From Streptomyces sp. MUM 178J (GTDB lineage Bacteria; Actinomycetota; Actinomycetes; Streptomycetales; Streptomycetaceae), in contig NZ_JADWYQ010000037.1 of NCBI RefSeq assembly GCF_022414575.1, forward strand, positions 5,863 through 69,862: a stretch of DNA of 64,000 nt, in the 5' to 3' direction. Of this stretch, positions 15,068-25,339 are shown one piece after another; position 1 is the first letter of the stretch; every line of letters begins with the position of its first letter. Position numbers and translations under genes: made by a program. The notes under the pieces were generated by a model, which saw only the letters and a list, made by a program, of their open reading frames with translations, searched no databases and was not told where the DNA came from.

Positions 15068-16474
15068 ATGGGACTTAACAACGTTAAGGAAGCGGACGTG
15101 CTCATCGTCGGCGCCGGGCCCACCGGGCTCGCCCTCGCCTGCGACCTTGCGCGCCGTGGTGTGCCGACGACGGTCGTCGAACAGGCGGACGGGCTCTTCC
15201 CCGGCTCCCGGGGCAAGGGCGTCCAGCCGCGGACGATGGAGGTCTTCGACGACCTCGGGATCATCGACGCCGTACGGGAGCACGGCGGCCCCGCCCCCAC
15301 CGGCATGGTCTGGCAGGACGGGCGGCCGCACCACGAGCACGCCATCTTCGACGCGTCCGCGCCGCCCTCGGAGGCGGAGCCCTACGCCGGACCGTGGCTG
15401 CTGCCGCAGTGGCGCACCCAGGAGATACTCCACGCCCGGCTGGAACGGCTCGGCGGCCGTGTCGTCTTCGGCGCCGCGCTGACCGGCCTCGCCCAGGACG
15501 CGGACGGGATACGGGCCGAGCTGTCCGACGGACGCACGGCGACGGCGCGGTACGCGGTCGCCGCGGACGGCGGACGCTCGACCGTCCGCGGGCTGCTCGG
15601 CGTCGGGATGACCGGCGAGAGCGTCGCCCCCGAGCCGATGCTCGTCGCGGACGTCCGCATCCCCTCGCTTGGACGCGACCACTGGCATCTGTTCCCGTCG
15701 CTCGCGCTGTGCCCGCTGCCCGGCACGGACGAGTTCCAGCTCGTCGCCCGATACGACACCACACAGGACGCCCCGGACACCTCGCCGGACGGGGTGCGCG
15801 CCGTGCTCGCGGCCCGCACGCACCTCTCGCCGGACCAGCTCGCCGAGGTGCGCTGGGCCTCGGACTTCCGGCCGCGCGCGGCCCTGGCGGACCGGTTCCG
15901 CGACGGCCGGGTCTTCCTCGCGGGGGACGCCGCGCACATCCACTCCCCGGCGGGCGGGCAGGGCCTCAACACCAGCGTCCAGGACGCGTACAACCTGGGC
16001 TGGAAGCTGGGCCAGGTACTGCGGCACGGCGCACCAAAAGCCCTGCTGGACACCTATGAACAGGAACGGCGGCCCGTCGCCGCGCAGATGCTGGACCTGT
16101 CCACACGCGTCCACCGCGGGGAGCAGCGCCGCGGCCGGGCCACCCGACAGCTCGGCCTCGGCTACCGCGGCGGTCCGCTGTCCTCGGGCGCGGCGGGCGC
16201 GCTGCGGGCGGGCGACCGCGCCCCGGACGGCCGCGCGCCCGGCGGCCGCCGCCTCTTCGACCTCTTCCGCGGCCCGCACTTCACCCTGCTGGCGGCAGGC
16301 AGGGCCATCCCGCCCGGGCCGGACCTGCCGGGGAGCGTCCACGCCCACCGGGCGCCGGAGTCGGAGGCGTACGGAGAAGGCCTCTTCCTCATCCGCCCGG
16401 ACGGCTACATCGGCTGGGCGGGCGACGACCCCGCAGGTCTGGACGCCTTTCTGACCCGTGTCATGCGGATCTGA
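15068..16474 (+). CDS. FAD-dependent aromatic-ring monooxygenase (FAD_binding_3 family)
   Basis: NAD(P)H/FAD hydroxylase of the PHBH-like class acting on phenols, polyketides or rifamycin-type substrates. Visible features are the dinucleotide fold ADVLIVGAGPTGLALACDL at the N-terminus, the RGKGVQPRTMEV stretch, and FLAGDAAHIHSPAGGQGLNTSVQDAYNLGWKL binding FAD and active site; the C-terminal ~110 residues form the thioredoxin-like tail. Called from ATG 15068 (468 aa). GTG at 15098 is a serious alternative because AAGGA lies seven bases before it and an operator palindrome covers 15075-15087. Regulation by the divergent TetR is inferred. The substrate is unknown. Confidence 0.86.
   Translation: MGLNNVKEADVLIVGAGPTGLALACDLARRGVPTTVVEQADGLFPGSRGKGVQPRTMEVFDDLGIIDAVREHGGPAPTGMVWQDGRPHHEHAIFDASAPPSEAEPYAGPWLLPQWRTQEILHARLERLGGRVVFGAALTGLAQDADGIRAELSDGRTATARYAVAADGGRSTVRGLLGVGMTGESVAPEPMLVADVRIPSLGRDHWHLFPSLALCPLPGTDEFQLVARYDTTQDAPDTSPDGVRAVLAARTHLSPDQLAEVRWASDFRPRAALADRFRDGRVFLAGDAAHIHSPAGGQGLNTSVQDAYNLGWKLGQVLRHGAPKALLDTYEQERRPVAAQMLDLSTRVHRGEQRRGRATRQLGLGYRGGPLSSGAAGALRAGDRAPDGRAPGGRRLFDLFRGPHFTLLAAGRAIPPGPDLPGSVHAHRAPESEAYGEGLFLIRPDGYIGWAGDDPAGLDAFLTRVMRI
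15075..15087. promoter_or_regulatory. palindromic operator TTAACAACGTTAA
   Basis: Second copy of the operator, flanked by C and G to extend the palindrome. It overlaps the first codons of the monooxygenase if ATG 15068 is the start, or lies just upstream of the ribosome-binding site if GTG 15098 is used. Confidence 0.7.
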
Positions 16475-16491
16475 AGGCGGCCGGGCGACCG

Positions 16492-18072
<1,581 letters not shown>

Positions 18073-18195
18073 GTTCACGCCTCCCGCTCGCGGTCCGACG
18101 TCCGAGTGCGCCTTGTCCTCATCATGCGCGGGATTGCGCAACCGGGCAGACCGGGAAACGGTCTCTTGAAGCACAGGAGATTCTGGGGGGAAGCC

Positions 18196-19140
18196 ATGCT
18201 TCGTTCACCGTCCGCCATATGCACAAGATCCATTCGGGGAGCGGCCGCCGCTGCCGTCGCGCTCGCGGTGACCGCGGGCTGTACGGCTCAGGCGGTGGAC
18301 CGGGGGCCGGGGGCCGGGAAGCCGGGGGACGTCTCACCCGGCGGGTTGTCCACGAGCCCCGTCGCCGCAGAGCCGGAGACGGGCCCGCCCTCGCCCTCCG
18401 CCTCCGCGACTCGATCGCCCTCGGCTTCGCCTTCGCCTTCGGGGGAGCCCGGCAAGAGCCCGTCCGAGAGCCCCGTCCCGCAGAAGTCGAGCGCCTCGCC
18501 CGCGCCGGAGATCCTGATGCGGCAGGGCGCCAAAGGGGACCGGGTGCGGGAGCTCCAGGCGCGGCTGGCGCAGATCGGCTGGTTCGACGACACGCCGACG
18601 GGCTTCTACGGACCGGTGACGGCCACTGCCGTCAAGGGCTTCCAGACCAAGCGCGGCCTTCCGGCCACCGGCGCGACCGACGCCGTGACCTGGCAGCGGC
18701 TGCTGGGGATGACGACGAAGCCCACGCGGGACGAACTGCTCGGCAGGGCGGTGCGCAAGCCGGCCGGGAAGCCGGACCCGCGCTGTATGAAGGGGCGGGT
18801 GCTGTGCATCAGCAAGACCACCCGCACGCTCTCCTGGATGAACGACGGCAAGGTGCTGTCGACGATGGACGTCCGCTTCGGCTCCCAGTACACCCCGACC
18901 CGAGAGGGCGTGTTCGATGTGTACTGGAAGTCCCGCGACCATGTGTCGACGCTCTACGACACCCCCATGCCGTACGCGATGTTCTTCAGCGGCGGCCAGG
19001 CCGTGCACTACTCGGCGGACTTCGCTGCCCGCGGCTACAACGGCGCGTCCCACGGCTGCGTCAACGTCCGGGACAAGGGGAAGATCGCCGCGCTCTTCGA
19101 CCAGGTGCGCAACGGCGACAAGGTCGTCATCTACTGGTGA
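18196..19140 (+). CDS. L,D-transpeptidase lipoprotein with peptidoglycan-binding domain
   Basis: 314-aa cell-wall enzyme forming 3-3 peptidoglycan crosslinks or anchoring proteins. Order: signal peptide with lipobox VTAGC (Cys29), Ser/Pro-rich linker (about 35-105), PG_binding_1 domain (about 105-172, [21 protein letters not shown]), then a YkuD domain (about 200-314) with the catalytic SHGCVNV motif, nucleophile Cys288. ATG 18196 follows a GGGGGGAAG ribosome-binding site. It is transcribed divergently from the mutase gene and ends in a strong stem-loop. Confidence 0.9.
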   Translation: MLRSPSAICTRSIRGAAAAAVALAVTAGCTAQAVDRGPGAGKPGDVSPGGLSTSPVAAEPETGPPSPSASATRSPSASPSPSGEPGKSPSESPVPQKSSASPAPEILMRQGAKGDRVRELQARLAQIGWFDDTPTGFYGPVTATAVKGFQTKRGLPATGATDAVTWQRLLGMTTKPTRDELLGRAVRKPAGKPDPRCMKGRVLCISKTTRTLSWMNDGKVLSTMDVRFGSQYTPTREGVFDVYWKSRDHVSTLYDTPMPYAMFFSGGQAVHYSADFAARGYNGASHGCVNVRDKGKIAALFDQVRNGDKVVIYW

Positions 19141-19185
19141 TGGTGAGCGGCCGAGCGCGGCGACAGCTGCGACGGCTGGGAAAGG

Positions 19186-19224
19186 GGCGCGGGCGGGACC
19201 GGGGGAACGTGTCCCGCCCGCGCC
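19186..19224 (+). terminator. 14-bp stem-loop after the L,D-transpeptidase
   Basis: Arms at 19186-19199 (GGCGCGGGCGGGAC) and 19211-19224 pair perfectly around an 11-base loop, 46 bases past the stop. It could also serve the converging minus-strand gene. Confidence 0.65.
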
Positions 19225-19353
19225 AGTGCGCTGAGCCGTAGGTACGGGGGGAACCCCGGCTCATGCGCCGCCGATGACCAGTCGGCTCACTCTTAACTGC
19301 GCCAGGGGGCCAAAAAACGTCACACCATCAGCGGACTTTTTTGAAAGTGCAGG

Positions 19354-20511
19354 TCAGGAGGGGTTCGCAGTGGTCTGCAGTTCGGCTGACCACTGGATGC
19401 GCGAGGTGTCCCCGTCCGCCGGGGCCGCGCCCCACGTGGTGAACGAGGAGCCGCTCGCATCGCCCTTCCCGTCCTGCCGTTCGCCGTCGCTCGGACGGCC
19501 GTTGCCGTCGCCGTCCCGGTCGCTGTCGGCGTTGCCGTCGGCGTCGGCGTCGGCGTTGCTTTCGCCTCCGTCGTCGCCATCGCCGTTCAGCAGCCGGTCG
19601 CAGAACCGCTTCACCCGCTCCGGCCCCCTGGCATCGGACTCCAGCCGCCGCCGGGCCTCGGGGGCGAGTGTGCCCTGGCGGAAGTCCTTGCAGGCCGCGA
19701 GGGACTTCCGACGCCACTCGCTCGTGCCTTCGCCGTCCTTCCGCTGCTCCGGCGAGCCGGGAGCGGCGGTCCCTCCGGGCTCCGGCTCGCCGCCCCCGTC
19801 CGTGCCGCCGCCCGTGCCGCCGTCCTCGGCGTCCGGGCTGCGGCCCGTGCCCGAGGTCGCGGCCGGCAGCCCCGGCGGAGCGGTGGGCAGCAGGGGGTTC
19901 GGGGACGGCCCGTCCGTGCCGCCGGGCGACGACGGCGACTGGGTGCCGAGCGGCTGCGGTCCGGAGGTCGGCGAGGAAACGGCCGGGGGCATGGGGTCGC
20001 CGTTGTGGAAGGGGGTGGGCAGCACGCCCGCCCCGGCCGCCACGGCCACCCCGCCCAGCGCACAGCCGGCGACGGCCGCGGCCACGGCGAGGCGCACCGG
20101 GCGCCGGAAGACGGAACCGCGCCGGGGCCGGTCCGCCCCGGAGGACGGCGTCCTGGACGACCGGGCCCCCCGGGTACCGCGCCCCATCCGTACGGCATCG
20201 AGGCTGCCCCGGCCGAAGCGGCCCGGGACGCCGGAGGCGTCCGACGCGGGCGAGGCGGGCGAGGCGGGCGAGAGTTGCGCGGAGGGGTCCGCGGCCTCGG
20301 CCCGCGCCTTGCGGAAAGCCGCCAGCGCGGCCGCCTCACCCGGCAGTTCGTCATCGTCTTCGTGCAGGTCGCAGCGGGCGATGCCGTGCAGCAACGTTGT
20401 CAGACGGGCAGCCTGGTCACGGGCGTGTTCACCGGGGGCCTCGACCGGTTCGCCGCGCAGCAGGCGCTCCGCCGCGCTCTTGTCAAGCCACTCGTACCGC
20501 TCGTCGGCCAT
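19354..20511 (-). CDS. single-pass membrane protein coupled to ECF sigma factor (putative anti-sigma or partner)
   Basis: 385-aa protein of unrecognised family. The N-terminal ~140 residues are cytoplasmic and contain a charged segment (ERYEWLDKSAAERLLRGEPVEAPGEHARDQAARLTTLL). One hydrophobic helix (PVRLAVAAAVAGCALGGVAVAAGAGV) follows, then a long Pro/Ser/Gly-rich extracytoplasmic region ending in a conserved-looking part with CKDFRQGTL and VKRFCDRLL. Its ATG overlaps the sigma-factor stop (TGATG), so the two are translationally coupled, the standard layout for a sigma/anti-sigma pair. No zinc-binding HxxxCxxC motif is present, so the anti-sigma role is inference. GTG 20514 is an alternative start. 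Confidence 0.75.
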   Translation of the reverse strand: MADERYEWLDKSAAERLLRGEPVEAPGEHARDQAARLTTLLHGIARCDLHEDDDELPGEAAALAAFRKARAEAADPSAQLSPASPASPASDASGVPGRFGRGSLDAVRMGRGTRGARSSRTPSSGADRPRRGSVFRRPVRLAVAAAVAGCALGGVAVAAGAGVLPTPFHNGDPMPPAVSSPTSGPQPLGTQSPSSPGGTDGPSPNPLLPTAPPGLPAATSGTGRSPDAEDGGTGGGTDGGGEPEPGGTAAPGSPEQRKDGEGTSEWRRKSLAACKDFRQGTLAPEARRRLESDARGPERVKRFCDRLLNGDGDDGGESNADADADGNADSDRDGDGNGRPSDGERQDGKGDASGSSFTTWGAAPADGDTSRIQWSAELQTTANPS

Positions 20512-21200
20512 CACATGTCCCTCTGCGTCCGCAGGCGTGATTGCGTCACACCGGCGGGTGCCGCCGCGCCCGGTCGGGGCACGCGCTGCGGCGGTACGGC
20601 GTCGAGATCCGCGCCGTGGTGGTGGGCGGAGCCCGCGCCCGTGCTTACCTGGTCGGCGCCGATCAGTTCGGCGAGCCGTTTGAGGCCGCGGTGCGCCGCG
20701 GTGCGCACGGCCCCGGGCCGCTTGCCCAGCGTCTGGGCGGCGCTCTTCGCATCGAGGCCGACCACGACACGGAGGACGACGGCCTCCGCCTGGTCCTGCG
20801 GCAGCTGGGCGATCAGTGCCAGGGTGCTGCCGGTGGCGAGCGCCTCCATGGCCTCGTCCGCGGTGTCCGACTCGGCGGGCTTGCCGGTCAGCTCGGCCTC
20901 GTCACCGCCGACCGCGGGCCGCCGTCCGCGCATCCGGATGTGGTCGAGGGCGCGGTTGCGGGCGATACGGGCCGCCCAGCCGCGGAAGCGGTCGGCGTCA
21001 CCGCTGAAGCGGTCGAGGTCACGGGCGATCTGCAGCCACGCCTCGGACGCCACGTCCTCCGCGTCGGCCTCGCCGACCAGTGTGCGGACGTACCCCAGCA
21101 GCCGCGGATGCACGGCCCGGTACACCGTACGGAAGGCGGTCTCGTCGCCGTCCTGTGCGGCGAGCACAGCGGCGGTCAGCTCCGCGTCGTCCCCCAGCAC
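20511..21200 (-). CDS. ECF-type RNA polymerase sigma factor
   Basis: 229-aa sigma-70 family regulator. Region 2 is visible in AFRTVYRAVHPRLLGYVRTLVGEADAEDVASEAWLQIARDLDRF and FRGWAARIARNRALDHIRMRGRR (about residues 23-95); region 4 in LPQDQAEAVVLRVVVGLDAKSAAQTLGKRPGAVRTAAHRGLKRLAELI (about 130-180). An unusual ~45-residue Ala/Pro/His-containing C-terminal extension follows. It starts at GTG 21200 and is coupled to the downstream membrane protein. The target regulon is unknown. Confidence 0.9.
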   Translation of the reverse strand: MLGDDAELTAAVLAAQDGDETAFRTVYRAVHPRLLGYVRTLVGEADAEDVASEAWLQIARDLDRFSGDADRFRGWAARIARNRALDHIRMRGRRPAVGGDEAELTGKPAESDTADEAMEALATGSTLALIAQLPQDQAEAVVLRVVVGLDAKSAAQTLGKRPGAVRTAAHRGLKRLAELIGADQVSTGAGSAHHHGADLDAVPPQRVPRPGAAAPAGVTQSRLRTQRDM

Positions 21201-21631
21201 TACCTCTACCTGTCCTGAAACCTACAGCTGGTCACCACTGCCGTGCTGCTGCGCCGTCTGCGCGGTTCAGCACGCTACGTCCTGTCTGGCGGTCACGTCC
21301 ATGCCTTGTACAAATCGCAACAACTGGCTGACCTGAGCCCGGGTGTGACACAAAACGCACTCCCGGCGCTGAGAGAGATGCGGGGCGGCACTGCGGCCCC
21401 GCCGAAAGACGGCCGGGGCCTCTCCTGTGGGGGGTGGCGGCCCCGGTCGTCCTTCGCCTCCCTCTCGGGCGTCGGCAGGATACGTGCCGGCGCTTCGGAC
21501 GCCCACGCCGGGCTGGCGGCGTCAGACGCCCTTGCAGGCGCGATGGAGTCGCCCGTGCCGGGCACGGCCGCGGACTCGACCGTGTTGAAGCGGGACGCAC
21601 AGCCGTTGTGCACCGACCCGCGGAGTGTGCC
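21201..21631. other. 431-base intergenic region upstream of the sigma-factor gene
   Basis: No coding sequence is supported. The 100 bases nearest 21200 should contain the sigma-gene promoter. No strong stem-loop or repeat was seen. Confidence 0.45.
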
Positions 21632-22219
21632 TCAGTCCCGGACCCGGGCCCTGCGGGACGCCGCGGCGGTGAGGACGCGCCGGCCTTCGGCGGACAGGTC
21701 CAGGACCCGGCGCAGGGCGCCTGTGCCAGGGGTGCGCTCAAGAGTCTCCAGAATCTGCTGCTGTCGGCGGAGTTCACCCAGAACGAGCGGGCCGAGACCG
21801 TCCGCCCCGGCTCCCTCCGCCGAGGTGCGGCAGCCGGCGAGCCAGTCGGCGTCCGCGGCCGGGTCGACGCCGTCGAGTCCGCGGTGGATCCGGAGCGCGG
21901 CGGCCGAACAGCCGTCCGCCCACTCCCGCAGCGGCTCGCCCGCCCAGACGGCGGGCGCGGCGCCCAGCATCCGCCGTACGCTCACCGCCTCGTCGTCCCG
22001 GGCGTCGACGCCGTCAAGCGCCGCACGGACCTCGGCGAGGCGTGCGCCCCACGTCTCCTCGCCCTCCGCGACACCCGCCCACAGCGGACGCAGCGGCTCA
22101 CCGCCCTCGTCGTCGAGCGCGAGCAGCGGCAGACAGCGGTCGAGGCAGGCGAGCCCGCTTGCCGCCAACCCTCGCTCATCCGCCTGTGCGATCAGTTCCG
22201 TCAGGCTCTTCGAGGCCAT
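21632..22219 (-). CDS. hypothetical protein, Ala/Leu-rich helical
   Basis: 195-aa soluble, mostly helical acidic protein (MASKSLTELIAQADERGLAASGLACLDRCLPLL...) with no recognised domain. ATG 22219 is chosen over 22234 because GGAAGG lies eight bases before it. The C-terminal LRRVLDLSAEGRRVLTAAASRRARVRD is basic. It is a lone gene on the minus strand between the sigma-factor module and the DUF4328 gene, with an AT-rich upstream stretch (22235-22330) that likely holds its promoter. No function is assigned. Confidence 0.75.
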   Translation of the reverse strand: MASKSLTELIAQADERGLAASGLACLDRCLPLLALDDEGGEPLRPLWAGVAEGEETWGARLAEVRAALDGVDARDDEAVSVRRMLGAAPAVWAGEPLREWADGCSAAALRIHRGLDGVDPAADADWLAGCRTSAEGAGADGLGPLVLGELRRQQQILETLERTPGTGALRRVLDLSAEGRRVLTAAASRRARVRD

Positions 22220-22383
22220 GGGGACGCCTTCCATCGCGGACGCGGTTGTTCCTCTTCCTGGGCCTTACTGCGCCGAGTGGCTTGATTACGTCACACGCAC
22301 ATACTTTCGCCACACTTCTGTTACATTCTGCTCGCGCGAACTCGGCCCGCTCAGCGCCCGGTTGAGGCTCGCGGCCGCAGAGC

Positions 22384-22420
22384 CGGTGTGAGCCCACACT
22401 CCCCCGGTGGGCTCACACCG
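22384..22420 (-). terminator. 14-bp stem-loop at the end of the DUF4328 gene
   Basis: Arms 22384-22397 (CGGTGTGAGCCCAC) and 22407-22420 pair perfectly around a C-rich 9-base loop. The stop codon of the DUF4328 gene lies inside the right arm. Confidence 0.7.
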
Positions 22421-23228
22421 TGGCCGGATCATTCGCCGAGTGGGGGCCGCGGAGCGCCTTGGCGTGCTGCATGGCGGTGAGCCTGCGGACGAAGAGGACG
22501 GCGAGCACGGCGGCGACGATGTCGAGCAGACAGCTCACCGCGGCCAGCCCCGCCGCGTGCCGGATCTCCTCCGCGGTCTCGGCCCGGTCGTAGATGCGGC
22601 TTGCGTACCGCCCGAAGACAAGCGTGACGACCCACACCGTCCACCAGAGGTTCAGCGGAGTACGCGGCTGAGAGCGATCGGGGGCATAGGCGTCGGGCCG
22701 GCTCGCCGTCCAGACCTCGGCGGCGACGCCCCGCGGAATCCAGAGATTGGCGATGGGGATGAACCACGCGCCGATCGCCCAGCCCGGGCCCCGGGTCATC
22801 AGGTCGGGCGCGAAGACGCCCGCGTTCTTGCGCACCCTGAAGAACCAGATGATGAACAGCACCGCGGTCGCCAGGAAGGCCAGCCTCTGGAAGACGGAGG
22901 CGCCCAGCATCATCCCGTCCGCCAGTGCGGCGTCCTGCTCGCCGAAGGCGGTGACGTCCCCCTCCGCCATGGCCCGAGTGAGCCGCCACATGTTGACGGA
23001 GGCCACCAGCGCGCAGACGTCCGCGGCGACGACGGTCCACAGCAGCGCTGCCGCCGCACGCGACAGCCCGATCGGCGAGCGCAGCCCCGCCCACGTCGGC
23101 GCGGGCGGCTGCGGCGGCGATACGGGAGCGGCGGGCGCGCATGCGGCGCAGCGTCCGCCCTCCTTCGTCGCCGCATCAGTCGCACCGGCGGCACTGGCTG
23201 TATTCGACTGGCATTCGGGGCAGGGCAT
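22413..23228 (-). CDS. DUF4328 membrane protein with N-terminal zinc ribbon
   Basis: 271-aa integral membrane protein. The N-terminus has two CxxC pairs (CPEC at 3-6 and CAAC at 27-30), a zinc-ribbon-like element, then about six hydrophobic helices including LLWTVVAADVCALVASVNMW, LAFLATAVLFIIWFFRVRKNA and WWTVWVVTLVFGRYASR. The pattern FRVRKNAGVF followed by GWAIGAWFIPIANLWIPR is the DUF4328 signature. Its function is unknown. It stands alone on the minus strand, ending in a stem-loop. Confidence 0.85.
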   Translation of the reverse strand: MPCPECQSNTASAAGATDAATKEGGRCAACAPAAPVSPPQPPAPTWAGLRSPIGLSRAAAALLWTVVAADVCALVASVNMWRLTRAMAEGDVTAFGEQDAALADGMMLGASVFQRLAFLATAVLFIIWFFRVRKNAGVFAPDLMTRGPGWAIGAWFIPIANLWIPRGVAAEVWTASRPDAYAPDRSQPRTPLNLWWTVWVVTLVFGRYASRIYDRAETAEEIRHAAGLAAVSCLLDIVAAVLAVLFVRRLTAMQHAKALRGPHSANDPATV

Positions 23229-23333
23229 GCCGGACAGACCCCCAGGTGGAGATTTGGTGAAGACCCGCGGACTCTACGTGGACACGACAGTGATCGTCCA
23301 TCCAGTTCTGATAACGAATCCGCAGCTCAGCCG

Positions 23334-25127
23334 CTACCCCGCCAGCTTCTGCGCGAGTGCGCGGAATTCGTTCCAGTCCCGCTCCGGGGTGCGGGGATCC
23401 CAGACCTTCTGGGCCGTGGCCGCCAGGGGCAGCCCGATGGCGCGGGCGATCTGGTCCTGGGTCTGGGAGTTCGACAGATCGCACCAGATCGCGAACCGGC
23501 CGCCCAGTATCTGGTCCGAGTACTCCTTCGGCACCGCCTCCGAGCCGCGCAGGACCAGCGGGTTCCACTCCTCGTAGATCCGCTTGCCGGTCGGATAGGT
23601 GAAGTCGTTGGGCTCGCCCAGCACGTAGTAGAGGTACTCGTCGTTGACGTTGACCACCTTGCGGCCCTCGCGGAGGTACTCCACCGGCTGGCGCGCGCCG
23701 TACTCCTTGCCCGTCCAGTACTCGACCTCGACGCCCTTGTCGCCGGTGACCGCGCCATTGCGGAAGAAGCCGTCGTTCCACGCCTTGGGCTGCTTGCCGG
23801 CCTCGCGGACGACGGCGGCGCGGTCGTTCAGCCAGCCGGTCGCCAGGTCCTTCACCTTTGCGCCGGAGCCGTACCGCTGCTGGGCGGCCCGTGCGAGCTG
23901 CGGGTAGGACGCCTGGGGGTTGCCGACCGTCAGCGCCTGGTACTCGTCCGCGCCGATGTGGAAGTACCGGCCCGGGAACAACTCCGCGTACTCGCGCAGC
24001 AGGTCGTCCACGATCCGCGCCGACTCCGGCTTCGAGATGTCGATCGCCCCCTGCCGCGGCGTGCCGGCCGCGCTGCGCAGTTGGAGCGAGGGGTGCGCCC
24101 TGAGGACGGCGCCCAGGTGGCCGGGGGAGTCGATCTCCGGGATGACGGTTATGTGCAGGGACTCGGCCAGCGCCAGGATGCGGCGGACCTCGTCCTTGGT
24201 CAGATGCTGTGCGGAGACGACCTCCGGGTGGGAGTCGGAGGCGATGCGGAAGCCCTGGTCGTCGGAGAAGTGCAGTCCGAGCTGGTTGAGCTTGAGATCG
24301 GCCATCTCGCGCAGCCGGTCCTCGATCCAGCCTGCGGTGAAGTGCTTGCGGGCGATGTCGACCATCAGTCCGCGCTGGGGCCGGTCGGGCCGGTCCCGCA
24401 CGGTGCCCTCCGGCATGACGCCGCCGCTGCGCACGGCCTGCTTCAGCGTGCGGGTGCCGTAGAAGACGCCGGCCTCGTCCTGGCCGGTGACGGTGACCTT
24501 CCCGTCGCGGCTCACCAGGGTGTACGACTCCGGGCCCGCTCCCTTGTCCGCGCCGGAGGCGAGCGCCAGCTGCACATCGCCGGGCCCGGCGGCCGCGGCG
24601 CCCCGGTAAGCGATCTTGAGTTCGCCGGCTATCAGCCGTGCCTCGTCGCCGAGCGCCGCCTCACTGCCCGGGGCGACGACGACGGCGCTGTCCGCGGTCC
24701 GGCTCCAGCCGGGGCCGCGGGCGGGCTCGTGCTCGCGCACCGCGGGTATGACGTCGGGGGCGGAGGACAGGGGGTACGAGGACGAGTCGGCGGCAGGGGA
24801 CGGAGAGGCTGCGGGGCTGTCCGGCGCCGCGGGGCGGGCCTTGCCGTCGTCGCCGGCCCGGCCGGCGGCTCCGACCGCCGCGCCGTCGCCGTCCGCGCCC
24901 TGCCCGGAACAGCCGGTCAGCACCAGCGCGCCGGCGGTGACCGCCGCAGCGGCCGCACCCGCCGCACGGGCCCCGCGCCGCGCGTGCCGCGCCGTCCGCG
25001 GAGCGGGCAGAGCCCGGGAGCCCTCGGCGTCCCGTGTGCCCGAGGAGCCCGGGGACCGCTCAACCTGCGAACCGAGCGCATCCCGCGCACCCAGCGCGTC
25101 CCGCGACCGCCACAAGTGCCATATCAC
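23334..25127 (-). CDS. beta-N-acetylhexosaminidase (GH20) lipoprotein
   Basis: 597-aa secreted exo-hexosaminidase cleaving terminal GlcNAc/GalNAc, for example from chito-oligosaccharides or wall material. A long Arg-rich n-region leads into a hydrophobic stretch with lipobox LTGC, then a Ser/Pro/Asp-rich linker, a GH20b-like domain (LIAGELKIAYRG...) and the catalytic barrel beginning RPQRGLMVDIARKHFTAGWI. The acid pair Asp-Glu is in YFHIGADEYQAL. GTG 25127 is chosen: GGAGG lies eight bases before it, and the farther upstream codons lack signal character. It is divergent from the OHCU gene. A role in GlcNAc scavenging is inferred; no DasR-type operator was recognised. Confidence 0.88.
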   Translation of the reverse strand: MIWHLWRSRDALGARDALGSQVERSPGSSGTRDAEGSRALPAPRTARHARRGARAAGAAAAAVTAGALVLTGCSGQGADGDGAAVGAAGRAGDDGKARPAAPDSPAASPSPAADSSSYPLSSAPDVIPAVREHEPARGPGWSRTADSAVVVAPGSEAALGDEARLIAGELKIAYRGAAAAGPGDVQLALASGADKGAGPESYTLVSRDGKVTVTGQDEAGVFYGTRTLKQAVRSGGVMPEGTVRDRPDRPQRGLMVDIARKHFTAGWIEDRLREMADLKLNQLGLHFSDDQGFRIASDSHPEVVSAQHLTKDEVRRILALAESLHITVIPEIDSPGHLGAVLRAHPSLQLRSAAGTPRQGAIDISKPESARIVDDLLREYAELFPGRYFHIGADEYQALTVGNPQASYPQLARAAQQRYGSGAKVKDLATGWLNDRAAVVREAGKQPKAWNDGFFRNGAVTGDKGVEVEYWTGKEYGARQPVEYLREGRKVVNVNDEYLYYVLGEPNDFTYPTGKRIYEEWNPLVLRGSEAVPKEYSDQILGGRFAIWCDLSNSQTQDQIARAIGLPLAATAQKVWDPRTPERDWNEFRALAQKLAG

Positions 25128-25339
25128 TCGACGTACCTCCACAACCTGCCCAAATCCGCCAAACCGATGAAGCCCCCCTCCATCGTCCACGACACAACAC
25201 GAAACTCTCCCATCCGGGTGAAAATCGTGCATCCGTCGGACAGCTCGCGTTACGCCTGGATAACGTTGCGAACCGCTCCCCCGCCGCCTCCCTCTTCCCT
25301 GTCGACCCGCCGCCCCTCCCTTTCTTCGAGGAGCCCCCG

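Noticed and set aside
25034-25339. N-terminal extension of the OHCU-like protein to GTG 25034
   Set aside because: The extra 100 residues are Pro/Arg/Ala-rich, lack homology character and overlap the 5' part of the divergent hexosaminidase gene; CTG 25340 has a far better ribosome-binding site.
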